19,191 nucleotides of DNA. It comes from Pseudomonadota bacterium (GTDB lineage: Bacteria > Pseudomonadota > Alphaproteobacteria > Rhizobiales > Phreatobacteraceae). Position numbers and translations under genes: made by a program. The notes below the pieces were generated by a model. It did no database searches. It was not told the DNA's origin and saw nothing but the letters and a program-made list of their open reading frames with translations. Positions 1 to 7,284 of the stretch are shown piece by piece. The first letter of the stretch is position 1; each line of letters starts with the position of its first letter. The DNA is taken from NCBI GenBank assembly GCA_023416965.1, contig JAEZGJ010000111.1, positions 1-19,191 on the forward strand. The letters are read 5' to 3'.

Positions 1-2023
1 GCCTCAGATCCATGTTGCGGTTGGAGATGTGGACGAGCAGCGAACCGGCGGACGTGAGCCTGTCGAGATAGCCGGCGAAGGCCTCGCGCGTCAGCAGGTG
101 CACGGGAATTGCGTCGGAGGAGAAGGCGTCGACGATGATGAGGTCGAAACGACCCGGCTGGTCGGCGAGCGTCAGCCGTCCGTCGCCGACGATCACCGGC
201 GCCTCCGGGGCGCAGCGGGTCAGCGAGGTGAAGAGCCGGGTGTCGCGGGCAATGCGCACCACCACCGGATCGATCTCCAGGAAAGTCCAGGCGTCGCCGG
301 CCGCGCTGTAGCAGGCCAGCGAGCCGACGCCGAGGCCGATGGCGGCAACCCGCAGCGGCCGGCCTCCGTGCACCTTTCGCACCGCCTCGATGGCCTCTGC
401 GAAGGGGCCGCCGCGATGGTAGTAGCTCGCCGGTTCCGGGCGCCCGGCTATGACCGACCCGTCGGGGTGTCGGATGCGCTCGGCGCCGTGGACGGTCACC
501 CCGTGCACGAGCAGCCTCCCCTGTCCGTTCGCCGCCTCCTGGACCTCGTGAACGGCGAAGAAGGAGCGCTCGCGCGCGAGCGTACCGGCGGGCATGACCG
601 GCGCCTGGCTGACCGCCAGGAAGACCACCGCTCCCGCCAGCAGCAGGGCGGGACGGCGCCGCCCGAGCAGTACCGCAGCGGCGATGGCGCAGACGACGAG
701 GAGATAGGCAATGGCCGGCAGCGCCTTGGCTGTGAGGCCGAACAGCGCCTGCAGCGCCACCAGGGCAGCCAGCGCGCCGACGGCCGGCACGGTGCGGGGC
801 CAGCCGAGCCGCGCCAGCGCCTCGCCCGTTCCCGGCCGGCAGAGGACGGCGGCGAAGACGAGGATGGGATATTCCAGGATGGAGCTGAACATCACCGGCG
901 CGAGAAGGCTGGCGAAGATACCGCCGATGACGCCCCCCACCGACAGCATCACGTAGAATTCGGTCAGATGCACGGCGACCGGCCGGCGGCGGTAGAGCTC
1001 GCCATGGCACACCATGGTGGCGACGAAGAAGAAGCCGACATGCAGCGCCGCCGCCAGCGGCCAGGGCACCCGCGCGCCCAGCACCAGGGCGAAGATGACG
1101 CCCACCAGCATCAGCGGCTGGATGGCCACCATGGTGCGGTGGAGCCGCGCCCCTCCCTCGCGGAAGGCGAGGACGAAGGTGAGAAGGAAGAGCGCCAGCG
1201 GCAGCACCCAGAGGAGCGGCACTGCCGCGACGTCCGTCGACAGATGCGCCGTCAGCGCGACGAGGAGGCCGGAGGGCACAGCCGCGAGGCCGATCCAGGC
1301 GAGGCGGTCGGCGCCGGCCACCGGCGCGTCCCGACCGGCGGCACGAATGGGCGCCGCCTCCGCCCGGACAGTGCGGGCGAGGATGAGGGCGCCGAACGTG
1401 ATCAGCCCGCCGAGCACCACAAAGCCGCCTGCCCATGCGGCGGACTGGGTCTTCAGCGGCAGCAAAGGCTCGACCACGAACGGATAGGAGAGCAGCGCCA
1501 GGAACGAGCCGAGATTGGAGGCGCCATAGAGGAAATAGGGGTCCGCCGCGTCGCGGTGACCGGTGCGGGCGAACCAGGCCTGCAGCAGCGGGCCGTTGCC
1601 GGCGATGGCGAAGAAGGGCAGGCCGACCGAGGCGGCGAAGAGACCGATGAGCCAGAGGGCCTCGCCGTCGGCCGGCGGGCGGCCCCAGCCCGGCGCCAGG
1701 GCGATCGGCAGGGCCAGCATGAAGACGGCCGCCATCATGGCAAGGTGCACCATGACGGCCCGCCGCGGATCCAGGAAGCGGTTCAGCACGTGCGCATAGC
1801 CATAACCGGCCAGCAGCACGCCCTGGAAGAAGACCATCGCCACCGACCAGACCGCCGGCGTGCCGCCGAGCACCGGCAGCACCATCTTGGTGAACAGCGG
1901 TTGCACGGAGAACAGCAGGAACGCCGAGACGAAGATGGCGAGGGTGAAGAGCGGAAGCGCCGCGATCCTGGCGAGGTGGCCGCGGCTCGCGCTCATGTCA
2001 TGTGACGTCTCGATGGATGACAT
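1..2023 (-). CDS. Fused membrane/spermidine synthase-like protein, partial (C-terminus off the left edge)
   Basis: No stop codon is reached before position 1, so about 674 N-terminal residues are visible. The first two thirds are a string of hydrophobic segments with short polar loops, as in fused MFS/spermidine synthase proteins. The last part, read from about position 620 down to 1, is a class I methyltransferase-like fold. It has a GLGVG nucleotide-binding loop, then FLEIDPVVV, GDGRLTLA and DLIIVDAFSSDAIP, which are the spermidine synthase-family landmarks. Whether it makes polyamines is not shown; many fused members have no known substrate. The start is uncertain: an in-frame ATG at 2023 gives the longest protein, and an ATG at 1996, nine codons later, gives one starting MSASRGHLARIA. 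Neither has a clear Shine-Dalgarno. It lies downstream of the gatCA operon on the same strand, with a gap of about 87 bases. Confidence 0.85.
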   Translation of the reverse strand, partial: MSSIETSHDMSASRGHLARIAALPLFTLAIFVSAFLLFSVQPLFTKMVLPVLGGTPAVWSVAMVFFQGVLLAGYGYAHVLNRFLDPRRAVMVHLAMMAAVFMLALPIALAPGWGRPPADGEALWLIGLFAASVGLPFFAIAGNGPLLQAWFARTGHRDAADPYFLYGASNLGSFLALLSYPFVVEPLLPLKTQSAAWAGGFVVLGGLITFGALILARTVRAEAAPIRAAGRDAPVAGADRLAWIGLAAVPSGLLVALTAHLSTDVAAVPLLWVLPLALFLLTFVLAFREGGARLHRTMVAIQPLMLVGVIFALVLGARVPWPLAAALHVGFFFVATMVCHGELYRRRPVAVHLTEFYVMLSVGGVIGGIFASLLAPVMFSSILEYPILVFAAVLCRPGTGEALARLGWPRTVPAVGALAALVALQALFGLTAKALPAIAYLLVVCAIAAAVLLGRRRPALLLAGAVVFLAVSQAPVMPAGTLARERSFFAVHEVQEAANGQGRLLVHGVTVHGAERIRHPDGSVIAGRPEPASYYHRGGPFAEAIEAVRKVHGGRPLRVAAIGLGVGSLACYSAAGDAWTFLEIDPVVVRIARDTRLFTSLTRCAPEAPVIVGDGRLTLADQPGRFDLIIVDAFSSDAIPVHLLTREAFAGYLDRLTSAGSLLVHISNRNMDLR

Positions 2024-2059
2024 GGGGCCCCGCGGCGGCAATGAACCGCGCGCAGAATG

Positions 2060-2082
2060 ACGTTCGCCCCTTAAAAGAACGT
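2060..2082. promoter_or_regulatory. Inverted repeat ACGTTC-N11-GAACGT upstream of the fused spermidine synthase-like gene
   Basis: Perfect 6-base arms at 2060-2065 and 2077-2082 flank an AT-richer spacer (gccccttaaaa), about 40 bases upstream of the start at 2023. The location fits an operator or promoter element for the minus-strand gene. It could be chance. It does not match the alphaproteobacterial LexA box, which is a direct GTTC repeat. Confidence 0.3.
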
Positions 2083-2110
2083 GTGACAGAGGGGAAAGAT
2101 GGCGCCCGGC

Positions 2111-2326
2111 CTACCGGCCTCCACCGATCCGCCCGGCGAAGCGCCGGCAGAATATCCCGGCCGCAAACGCCGCGGCAGCCGCCGCGCCAAGGTAGGCGAC
2201 CTTGAAGGCGGGATCGCCCGCCCACCAGGCCAGGGCGACATAGACCGCCATCAGCAGGGCAAGGGCCCAGAAAAGCCAGCCGAACACCGTCAGGGCGGCG
2301 ATGGCGACGGCCCGGGCGGTGATCAC
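2111..2326 (-). CDS. Small two-helix membrane protein downstream of gatA
   Basis: This 71-residue protein starts with GTG only 4 bases after the gatA stop, so it is very likely translated from the gatCA transcript. It has two hydrophobic stretches, about residues 6-33 (AALTVFGWLFWALALLMAVY and beyond) and 43-58 (VAYLGAAAAAAFAAGIF). They are separated by a short WWAGDPAFK loop and followed by a basic tail (CRRFAGRIGGGR), which predicts two transmembrane helices with the C-terminus in the cytoplasm. A GGGGA stretch inside the end of gatA can serve as ribosome binding site. I do not recognise a named family. Its position in a tRNA-amidation operon does not by itself imply a role in that process. 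Confidence 0.7.
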   Translation of the reverse strand: MITARAVAIAALTVFGWLFWALALLMAVYVALAWWAGDPAFKVAYLGAAAAAAFAAGIFCRRFAGRIGGGR

Positions 2327-2330
2327 CGGC

Positions 2331-3842
2331 TCATCCCCACCAGCGGTCCGAGACCGGGAAGCGGCCCTTGGCCTTCTCGATGACGCTCGCCACCGAGAAC
2401 AGCGTCTCCTCGTCGAAGGCGCGGCCGATGAGCTGCAGGCCGAGCGGCAGGCCCTGGTTGTCGAGGCCGGCGGGAACGGCGATGCCCGGCAGGCCCGCCA
2501 TGTTCACCGTCACCGTGAAGATGTCCTGCAGATACATCTCCACCGGGTCGGCCGAGCCCTTCTCGCCGATGCCGAAGGCGGCCGACGGCGTCGCCGGCGT
2601 CAGGATGGCGTCGACGCCGGAGGCATAGGCCTGTTCGAAATCCTGCTTGATCAGCGTCCGGAGCTTCTGCGCGCGCACGTAATAGGCGTCGTAATAGCCG
2701 GCGGAGAGCACATAGGTACCGATCATGATGCGGCGGCGGACCTCCTTGCCGAAGCCCTTGGCGCGGGTCTTCTCGTAGAGCTCCACGATGTCCTTGCCGG
2801 GCTCGCGCAGGCCGTAGCGCACGCCGTCATAGCGGGCGAGGTTGGAGGAGGCCTCCGCCGGCGCCACGATGTAGTAGGCCGGCAGGGCATATTTGGTGTG
2901 CGGCAGCGAGATCTCGACGATGTTGGCGCCGGCTTCCTTGAGGATCTGCGCGCCCTCGTCCCACAGCTTCTGGATTTCCGCCGGCATGCCGTCGATGCGG
3001 TATTCCCTGGGGATGCCGATCGTCATGTCCTTGATCGACTTGCCCACCGCCGCCACGTAGTCCGGCACGTCGCGGTCGACGCAGGTGGTGTCCTTCGCGT
3101 CGGGGCCGGCGAAGGAGCGCAGCAGCATGGCGGCGTCGGTGACGTCGCGGGCGATCGGCCCCGCCTGGTCGAGCGAGGAGGCGAAGGCGACGATTCCCCA
3201 GCGCGAGACGCGGCCATAGGTCGGCTTGATGCCGACCGTGCCGGTCAGCGCCGCCGGCTGGCGAATGGAGCCGCCGGTATCGGTGGCCGTGGCACCGGCA
3301 CAGAGCATGGCGGCGACCGCCGCCGACGAGCCGCCCGAGGAGCCGCCGGGGACGAGATAGCTGCCCTCGACCCCGCCGGAGCCGGCGCCGACATTGGAGC
3401 CCTGGCGCCGCCACGGATTGATCGGGCCCGGGAAGCAGCTCGTCTCGTTGGACGAGCCCATGGCGAACTCGTCGTTGTTGAGCTTGCCGAGCATCACCGC
3501 GCCGTCCCGCCAAAGGTTGCTGGTGACGGTCGATTCGTAGGGCGGCACGAAATTGCCGAGGATGTTCGAGCAGGCCGTGGTGCGAACGCCCTTGGTGCAG
3601 AACAGGTCCTTCACGCCGATCGGAATGCCCTCGAGCGGCCCGGCCTCGCCCTTCGCGATGCGCGCATCGGAGGCGGCGGCCATTTCCAGCGCCTTCTCGG
3701 GCGTCTCCAGCACATAGGCGTTGAGCTTGCGGCCCTTCTCCATGGCGGCGAGATAGGCCTGCGTCAGGTCGGTGGCCGAAAACGTCTTCTGCGTCAGGCC
3801 CTCGCGGGCCTCGGCGATGGTCAGCTGGGTCAGGTCGGCCAC
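2331..3842 (-). CDS. gatA: Glutamyl-/aspartyl-tRNA(Gln/Asn) amidotransferase subunit A
   Basis: GatA is the amidase subunit of GatCAB. It releases ammonia from glutamine and passes it to GatB, which amidates misacylated Glu-tRNA(Gln) or Asp-tRNA(Asn). The 503-residue protein shows the complete amidase-signature triad: Lys78 (GVKD), cis-Ser168 (GGSSGGSS) and nucleophile Ser192 (TDTGGSIRQPA). The 24-residue cis-Ser to nucleophile spacing is the one known for GatA. Compared with the canonical enzyme, the Lys to cis-Ser distance is about 15 residues longer because of a Gly-rich insertion around residues 148-162, between PWRRQ and LVPGGSSGG. The start is GTG, 3 bases after the gatC stop, with a GGAG in the end of gatC as binding site. 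gatB is not adjacent. Confidence 0.97.
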   Translation of the reverse strand: MADLTQLTIAEAREGLTQKTFSATDLTQAYLAAMEKGRKLNAYVLETPEKALEMAAASDARIAKGEAGPLEGIPIGVKDLFCTKGVRTTACSNILGNFVPPYESTVTSNLWRDGAVMLGKLNNDEFAMGSSNETSCFPGPINPWRRQGSNVGAGSGGVEGSYLVPGGSSGGSSAAVAAMLCAGATATDTGGSIRQPAALTGTVGIKPTYGRVSRWGIVAFASSLDQAGPIARDVTDAAMLLRSFAGPDAKDTTCVDRDVPDYVAAVGKSIKDMTIGIPREYRIDGMPAEIQKLWDEGAQILKEAGANIVEISLPHTKYALPAYYIVAPAEASSNLARYDGVRYGLREPGKDIVELYEKTRAKGFGKEVRRRIMIGTYVLSAGYYDAYYVRAQKLRTLIKQDFEQAYASGVDAILTPATPSAAFGIGEKGSADPVEMYLQDIFTVTVNMAGLPGIAVPAGLDNQGLPLGLQLIGRAFDEETLFSVASVIEKAKGRFPVSDRWWG

Positions 3843-3845
3843 GAC

Positions 3846-4133
3846 TTACTCCACGACCTTGGGGACGGCGAAGAAATGGCCCTCGCGCTCCGGCGCGTTG
3901 GCGACGACGAGGTCGGCGATGCCGCCGTCGCTCACCACGTCCTGGCGCTTCTTCATCGCCATCGGCGTCACCGAGGTCATCGGCTCGACATCGGTGACGT
4001 CGACCTCGTTGAGCTGCTCGACGAAGGCGAGGATGGCGTTGAGTTCATCCTGGAGGTGCGGCACCTCCTCGTCGGTCACGGCAATGCGCGCGAGATGCGC
4101 GATGCGCCGGACGGTCGCCTGGTCGACGGACAT
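3846..4133 (-). CDS. gatC: Glutamyl-/aspartyl-tRNA(Gln/Asn) amidotransferase subunit C
   Basis: GatC is the small subunit that wraps around and stabilises the GatA-GatB interface of the tRNA-dependent amidotransferase. The 95-residue length and pattern are those of the family: MSVDQATVRRIAHLARIAV, then LNAILAFVEQLNEVDVTDVEP and the C-terminal APEREGHFFAVPKVVE. It is the first gene of a tight minus-strand operon with gatA (3-base gap) and the small membrane protein. No strong Shine-Dalgarno precedes its ATG. The 120-147-base region to the divergent TfoX-domain gene must hold promoters for both directions, but I could not identify clear -35/-10 elements. Confidence 0.95.
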   Translation of the reverse strand: MSVDQATVRRIAHLARIAVTDEEVPHLQDELNAILAFVEQLNEVDVTDVEPMTSVTPMAMKKRQDVVSDGGIADLVVANAPEREGHFFAVPKVVE

Positions 4134-4280
4134 GCGGAATTCACCCGTTGGAACGAGACATGGGGATCGCGCCTCTTAGCATCAGCCCGTTTCGCGCCGC
4201 AATGGTAACGAGGCGGCAGGCTGCTGCCATGGCGGGCTGGCAGGGGCGCTAGCATGCGCCACATCAGGGAGACGGGCGCG

Positions 4281-4646
4281 ATGGACGACCAGACGATTCT
4301 CGCGGCGATCGAGAGGGCCGCAGCTCGTCACGGCGAGACGAGCCGCATGGCCATGTTCGGCGGCACGGCCGTGCTGCTCGGCGGCAAAATGGTGGCGGCG
4401 CTGTCCTCGCGCGGGCTGCTGCTGCGCGTCGGCAAGGAGCGGCACGCCGAAGCCCTCGCCCGCCCCGGCACGCGCCCCATGGAGATGCGCGGGCGGCCCA
4501 TGGAGGGTTATCTCTATGTCGATCCGGCCGACCTCGACGAAGCCGCCTTGGCGCAATGGGCCGCCATGACCGTCGGCCATGTCGCGGGCCTGCCGGCCAA
4601 GGCGGCCCGCAAGGCCCGCGGGCCGAAGAAGGCGGATGGGCTCTAG
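4281..4646 (+). CDS. TfoX N-terminal domain protein
   Basis: The 121-residue protein is essentially one TfoX_N domain. It has MAMFGGTAVLLGGKMVAAL, then LLLRVGKERHAEAL, the RPMEMRGRPMEGYLYV core and a helix (AALAQWAAMTVGHVAGLP), ending in a basic Lys/Arg-rich tail. In Haemophilus TfoX/Sxy regulates competence. Stand-alone N-terminal domains in alphaproteobacteria have no established role, so I do not infer competence here. ATG 4281 was chosen because AGGGA lies about 10 bases upstream; an in-frame ATG at 4254 would add nine residues. The stop codon shares bases with the stop of the convergent gene at 4643-4996. Confidence 0.85.
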   Translation: MDDQTILAAIERAAARHGETSRMAMFGGTAVLLGGKMVAALSSRGLLLRVGKERHAEALARPGTRPMEMRGRPMEGYLYVDPADLDEAALAQWAAMTVGHVAGLPAKAARKARGPKKADGL

Positions 4647-4996
4647 CGGCCGCCCTCCTTCGGCGGGTCGCGGTCGGGGCGGACGAGCCGCGGCAGGTCG
4701 CTGAGCCTGAACCTCAGGATCGAGCGGGCGGGGATGCCGCCGGATTCGCGACGGGCGAAGCGGGCCGCTGCCTCCACTACAACGGCCCGGTGCTCGGCGA
4801 CGAGCCTTTCGCGCAGCGCCCGCGCCGCCTCCGCGCCTCCCTGGCGGATCACCCGCGGCGGCGCGGTGACGAAGGGCGCGGCCTCCTCATCTGGAGCACC
4901 CGCCCTCTCTCGGGCCGCGTACAGAGCGGCATTGGCCTTCAGCTCGGTCTGGTCCGTGACGCCGGACGTCGAGAAGAGGTCGCGCTGCTCGCTCAT
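4643..4996 (-). CDS. Conserved-looking hypothetical protein, 117 residues
   Basis: I do not recognise this protein. It is soluble, with no signal peptide or membrane segment. The N-terminus (MSEQRDLFSTSG) is followed by an Ala/Arg/Glu-rich helical middle (ARALRERLVAEHRAVVVEAAARFARRESGG) and a basic C-terminus (PRLVRPDRDPPKEGGR). A GGAGA sits 5-6 bases before the ATG, which supports it as a real gene. It converges with the TfoX-domain gene, and both stop codons are read from one CTAG at 4643-4646. Confidence 0.65.
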   Translation of the reverse strand: MSEQRDLFSTSGVTDQTELKANAALYAARERAGAPDEEAAPFVTAPPRVIRQGGAEAARALRERLVAEHRAVVVEAAARFARRESGGIPARSILRFRLSDLPRLVRPDRDPPKEGGR

Positions 4997-5115
4997 GGGG
5001 GTCTCCGGTGAAGGGGCGCCACCAAGTTAGCCCGCCCCGACGGGGCCGGACGAGCCGAACCATTCGTTAACCTTGACGTGGTGGTGGCCGGGCACTTCCG
5101 CCGATCTGCGCCTGC

Positions 5116-5133
5116 GGGCTTGTCCACAAGCCC
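5116..5133. promoter_or_regulatory. Inverted repeat GGGCTTG-TCCA-CAAGCCC upstream of hisI
   Basis: A perfect 7-base inverted repeat with a 4-base centre lies 52 bases upstream of the hisI ATG, in the gap 4997-5185. As RNA it would fold into a short stem-loop; as DNA it could be an operator. No U-tract follows, so it is not an intrinsic terminator. The same gap contains GTTAACC near 5066 and two TTGAC strings (near 5072 and 5145) that could be -35 elements, but I see no convincing -10. Confidence 0.4.
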
Positions 5134-5185
5134 CGGATAGGACACTTGACAGGACCAGAGCCCTCTTCAGCCCCGGACCGCGCCG

Positions 5186-5638
5186 ATGTGCACCGATCAC
5201 CCCCCGCAGGCCGCTGCGTCACCCTCCAAGAGCGATATCGAGGAGGGCGATCGCCTCATGCCCCGCTTCGGCAGCGACGGTCTGATCACCGCGGTGACCA
5301 GCGATGCGCGGACGGGGGATCTCCTCATGGTGGCCCACATGAACGCCGAGGCGCTGCGCCTGACGGTCGAGACCGGCGAGGCCCATTACTGGTCACGCTC
5401 GCGCCAGGTCATCTGGCACAAGGGCGACACGTCCGGACAGATCCAGACCGTGGTCGAGATGCGCGTCGACTGCGACCAGGACGCGGTCTGGCTGAAGGTG
5501 ACGGTCGGCGGCGACGGTGGCTCCTGCCATACCGGGCGCCGCACCTGCTTCTACCGCGGCGTTCCCACCGGTGGCCCGCTGGAGGACGTGCGGCTGGTGC
5601 CGCGCGACGCCGACCGCCTGCGCCCGGCCTTCGGCTGA
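5186..5638 (+). CDS. hisI: Phosphoribosyl-AMP cyclohydrolase
   Basis: HisI opens the purine ring of phosphoribosyl-AMP in the third step of histidine synthesis, in the cytoplasm. The 150-residue protein carries the family signature in order: MVAHMNAEAL, YWSRSRQVIWHKGDTSGQ, DCDQDA (Asp95, Asp97 and Asp99 as metal ligands, with Cys96) and SCHTGRRTCFYR (Cys114 and Cys121, which with Cys96 form the zinc site). It lacks a fused HisE (pyrophosphohydrolase) domain. ATG 5186 is preferred because the segment SKSDIEEG before the core is typical of alphaproteobacterial HisI, although no clear Shine-Dalgarno is present. The stop is 3 bases before the patatin start, so the two are probably co-transcribed. 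No other his gene is in the window. Confidence 0.96.
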   Translation: MCTDHPPQAAASPSKSDIEEGDRLMPRFGSDGLITAVTSDARTGDLLMVAHMNAEALRLTVETGEAHYWSRSRQVIWHKGDTSGQIQTVVEMRVDCDQDAVWLKVTVGGDGGSCHTGRRTCFYRGVPTGGPLEDVRLVPRDADRLRPAFG

Positions 5639-5641
5639 GCC

Positions 5642-6714
5642 ATGCTGACGCTGCGCCGTCGCCGGCGGCCCGAGGCCGAGCCCGCCGATTTCGCCGAGAG
5701 CGCCGCCACGCCGCCGCCGCGACCGGTGATCGGCCTGGCGCTCGGCGGGGGAGCGGCCCGCGGCCTCGCCCATATCGGCATCATCCGTACGCTGGTGCGC
5801 GCCGGCTACGAGCCGGACGTCATCGCCGGCACCTCCATCGGCGCGGCGGTCGGCGGGCTCTATGCCGCCGGCAAGCTCGACGCCTTCACCGACTGGGCCC
5901 TGTCGCTGAAGCGGCGCGACGTCATCTCGCTGGTCGACATCGCCATTTCCGGCGGCGGCCTGATGGGGGGATCGCGCCTCGCCCAGCTCCTGGAGCGGGA
6001 GGTCGGCGAGACGCGGATCGAGACGCTGCCCATCAGCTTCGCCGCGGTGGCGACCGAGATCGGCACCGGCCACGAGATCTGGCTCACCCGCGGCCGTCTG
6101 ATGACGGCGCTCCGCGCCTCCTATGCCCTGCCCGGCATCCTGCCACCGGTCAGGGTCGGCGGCCGCTGGCTGATGGACGGCGCCCTCTCCAATCCGGTTC
6201 CGGTCTCGGTGACCCGGGCGCTCGGCGCCCGGCTGGTCATCGCGGTGAGCCTCAATGCCGACGCTCTCGGCCGCTCCACCGTCATCCAGGACCATGGGAC
6301 CAGCCCGGAGGATGATGCGCTGCCGCTGGTCGAGCGGCGGCCACGCGTGAGGGCGGTTGTCGATCTCGGCAAGGGCATCGGGCGCGGCCTCGGCCGCGGC
6401 ATCGGCGGGCCCTGGCACGGCCGCTCCGCGCCGCCATGTCGCTCGACAGCGCGCCGGGCCGGCTCGATCCGCGCCTCGCCGTCGCGCGCGCCCCCGGCAT
6501 CCCCACCATCATGGCCAAGGCCTTCAACGCCACGCAGGAGCGCATTGCCCGCCAGCGCCTCGCCGGCGACCCGCCGAACATCCTCATCGGCCCGCGCCTC
6601 TCGAAGATCGGCCTGTTCGAGTTCCATCGCGCCGCCGAGGCCATCGCGCTCGGCGAGGAGGCCGCCGAGCGGCTGCTGCCCGATCTCGCCGAGGCGCTGA
6701 AGGCGGTGAGCTGA
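5642..6714 (+). pseudogene. Patatin-like phospholipase with an apparent -1 frameshift near its C-terminus
   Basis: The N-terminal 250 residues are a complete RssA/patatin-type lipid acyl hydrolase. They contain the oxyanion loop GGGAARG (residues 35-41), nucleophile Ser65 in GTSIG and catalytic Asp179 in DGA. The starting frame then turns into Pro/Ser/Arg-rich nonsense and stops at 6700. The expected family C-terminus continues in another frame: PGIPTIMAKAF, then RLAGDPPNILIGPRLSKIGLFEFHRAAEAIALGEEA in two adjoining pieces, ending at TGA 6712-6714. Restoring one base within the ggg-ccc run at about 6407-6412 would join the two parts. It is either a recent inactivating mutation or a sequencing error in a GC-rich run. 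Because the catalytic dyad is upstream, even the shifted protein could keep activity. The gene follows hisI by 3 bases. Confidence 0.85.
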
Positions 6715-6732
6715 ACGCCGCCTCAGGCGTTC
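6713..6732. terminator. Convergent hairpin spanning both stop codons
   Basis: GAACGCC (6713-6719) and GGCGTTC (6726-6732) form a perfect 7-base stem around the loop gcctca. It overlaps the TGA of the plus-strand patatin gene and the TGA (6725-6723) of the minus-strand CBS gene. Sitting between convergent genes 8 bases apart, it is well placed to end transcription from both sides. Neither side has a U-tract, so classic intrinsic termination is not shown. Confidence 0.4.
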
Positions 6733-7154
6733 ATCACATAGTCCTTGAGCGCGTTGGCCTCGCTCTCGATCTCGGCGAGGCGACGCTTCACCACGTCGCC
6801 GATGGAGATGATGCCGACGAGCCGGCCCCCTTCCACCACCGGCAGATGGCGGAACTTGCCGTCGGTCATGCTCTCCATGAGCTGGCCGATGGAATCCTGC
6901 TCCGAGCAGGTGACGACCTTGCGCGTCATGGTCTCGGCCACCGAGCGGTCGAGGGCGCTTGCCCCGTGCTCGGCCAGCGAGCGGACGATGTCGCGTTCGG
7001 AGAGGATGCCGGCGACCGAATGGCCGGCGCCGGTGACGACGACCGCGCCGATCCGCTTCTCCGCCAGCATATGCGCCGCGGTCGCGAGCGTCGCGTCGGG
7101 GGCGATGGTGGCGACCGCCCTGCCCTTGGCGTCCAGAATGCTCTTCACGTTCAT
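6723..7154 (-). CDS. CBS domain-pair protein
   Basis: This 143-residue protein is a bare pair of CBS domains (Bateman module). The first follows MNVKSILDAKGRAVATIAPDATL and has GAVVVTGAGHSVAGILSERDIVRSL. The second has MTRKVVTCSEQDSIGQLMESMTDGKFRHLPVV and ends with LVGIISIGDVVKRRL. Such modules bind adenine nucleotides and act as energy sensors or regulators; the partner here is unknown. ATG 7154 was chosen over an upstream start at 7337 because GGAGG lies 6 bases before it and the extra N-terminal sequence is not protein-like. Its 3' end nearly meets the patatin gene on the other strand. Confidence 0.92.
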   Translation of the reverse strand: MNVKSILDAKGRAVATIAPDATLATAAHMLAEKRIGAVVVTGAGHSVAGILSERDIVRSLAEHGASALDRSVAETMTRKVVTCSEQDSIGQLMESMTDGKFRHLPVVEGGRLVGIISIGDVVKRRLAEIESEANALKDYVMNA

Positions 7155-7284
7155 GATCTGCCTCCGGTCGCGGAGGGAGGCCCGTTGCGGGCCGCCCCGC
7201 CTTGTCATGCCCCGGTCGCCCGGACGGGAAGTATTCGCCCCGAGCGTGGCGAAGACAAGACGGCAGCTGTGCAGTGCAACAGCC

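Noticed and set aside
29..2005. Long plus-strand open frame of 658 codons
   Set aside because: It is antisense to the fused spermidine synthase-like gene, and its translation is Arg/Gly/Glu/His-rich with no domain pattern. Such mirror frames are usual in GC-rich genes.
2060..2082. LexA (SOS) box upstream of the fused spermidine synthase-like gene
   Set aside because: The alphaproteobacterial LexA box is a direct GTTC-N7-GTTC repeat; this is an inverted repeat with an 11-base spacer.
2301..4208. Long plus-strand open frame of 635 codons
   Set aside because: It is antisense to gatC and gatA, which are certain from their motifs; composition is typical of a mirror frame.
5146..6315. Plus-strand frame of 389 codons and minus-strand frame 5393-6418
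   Set aside because: Both overlap hisI and the patatin domain in other frames and show Arg/Pro/Ala-rich low-complexity translation.
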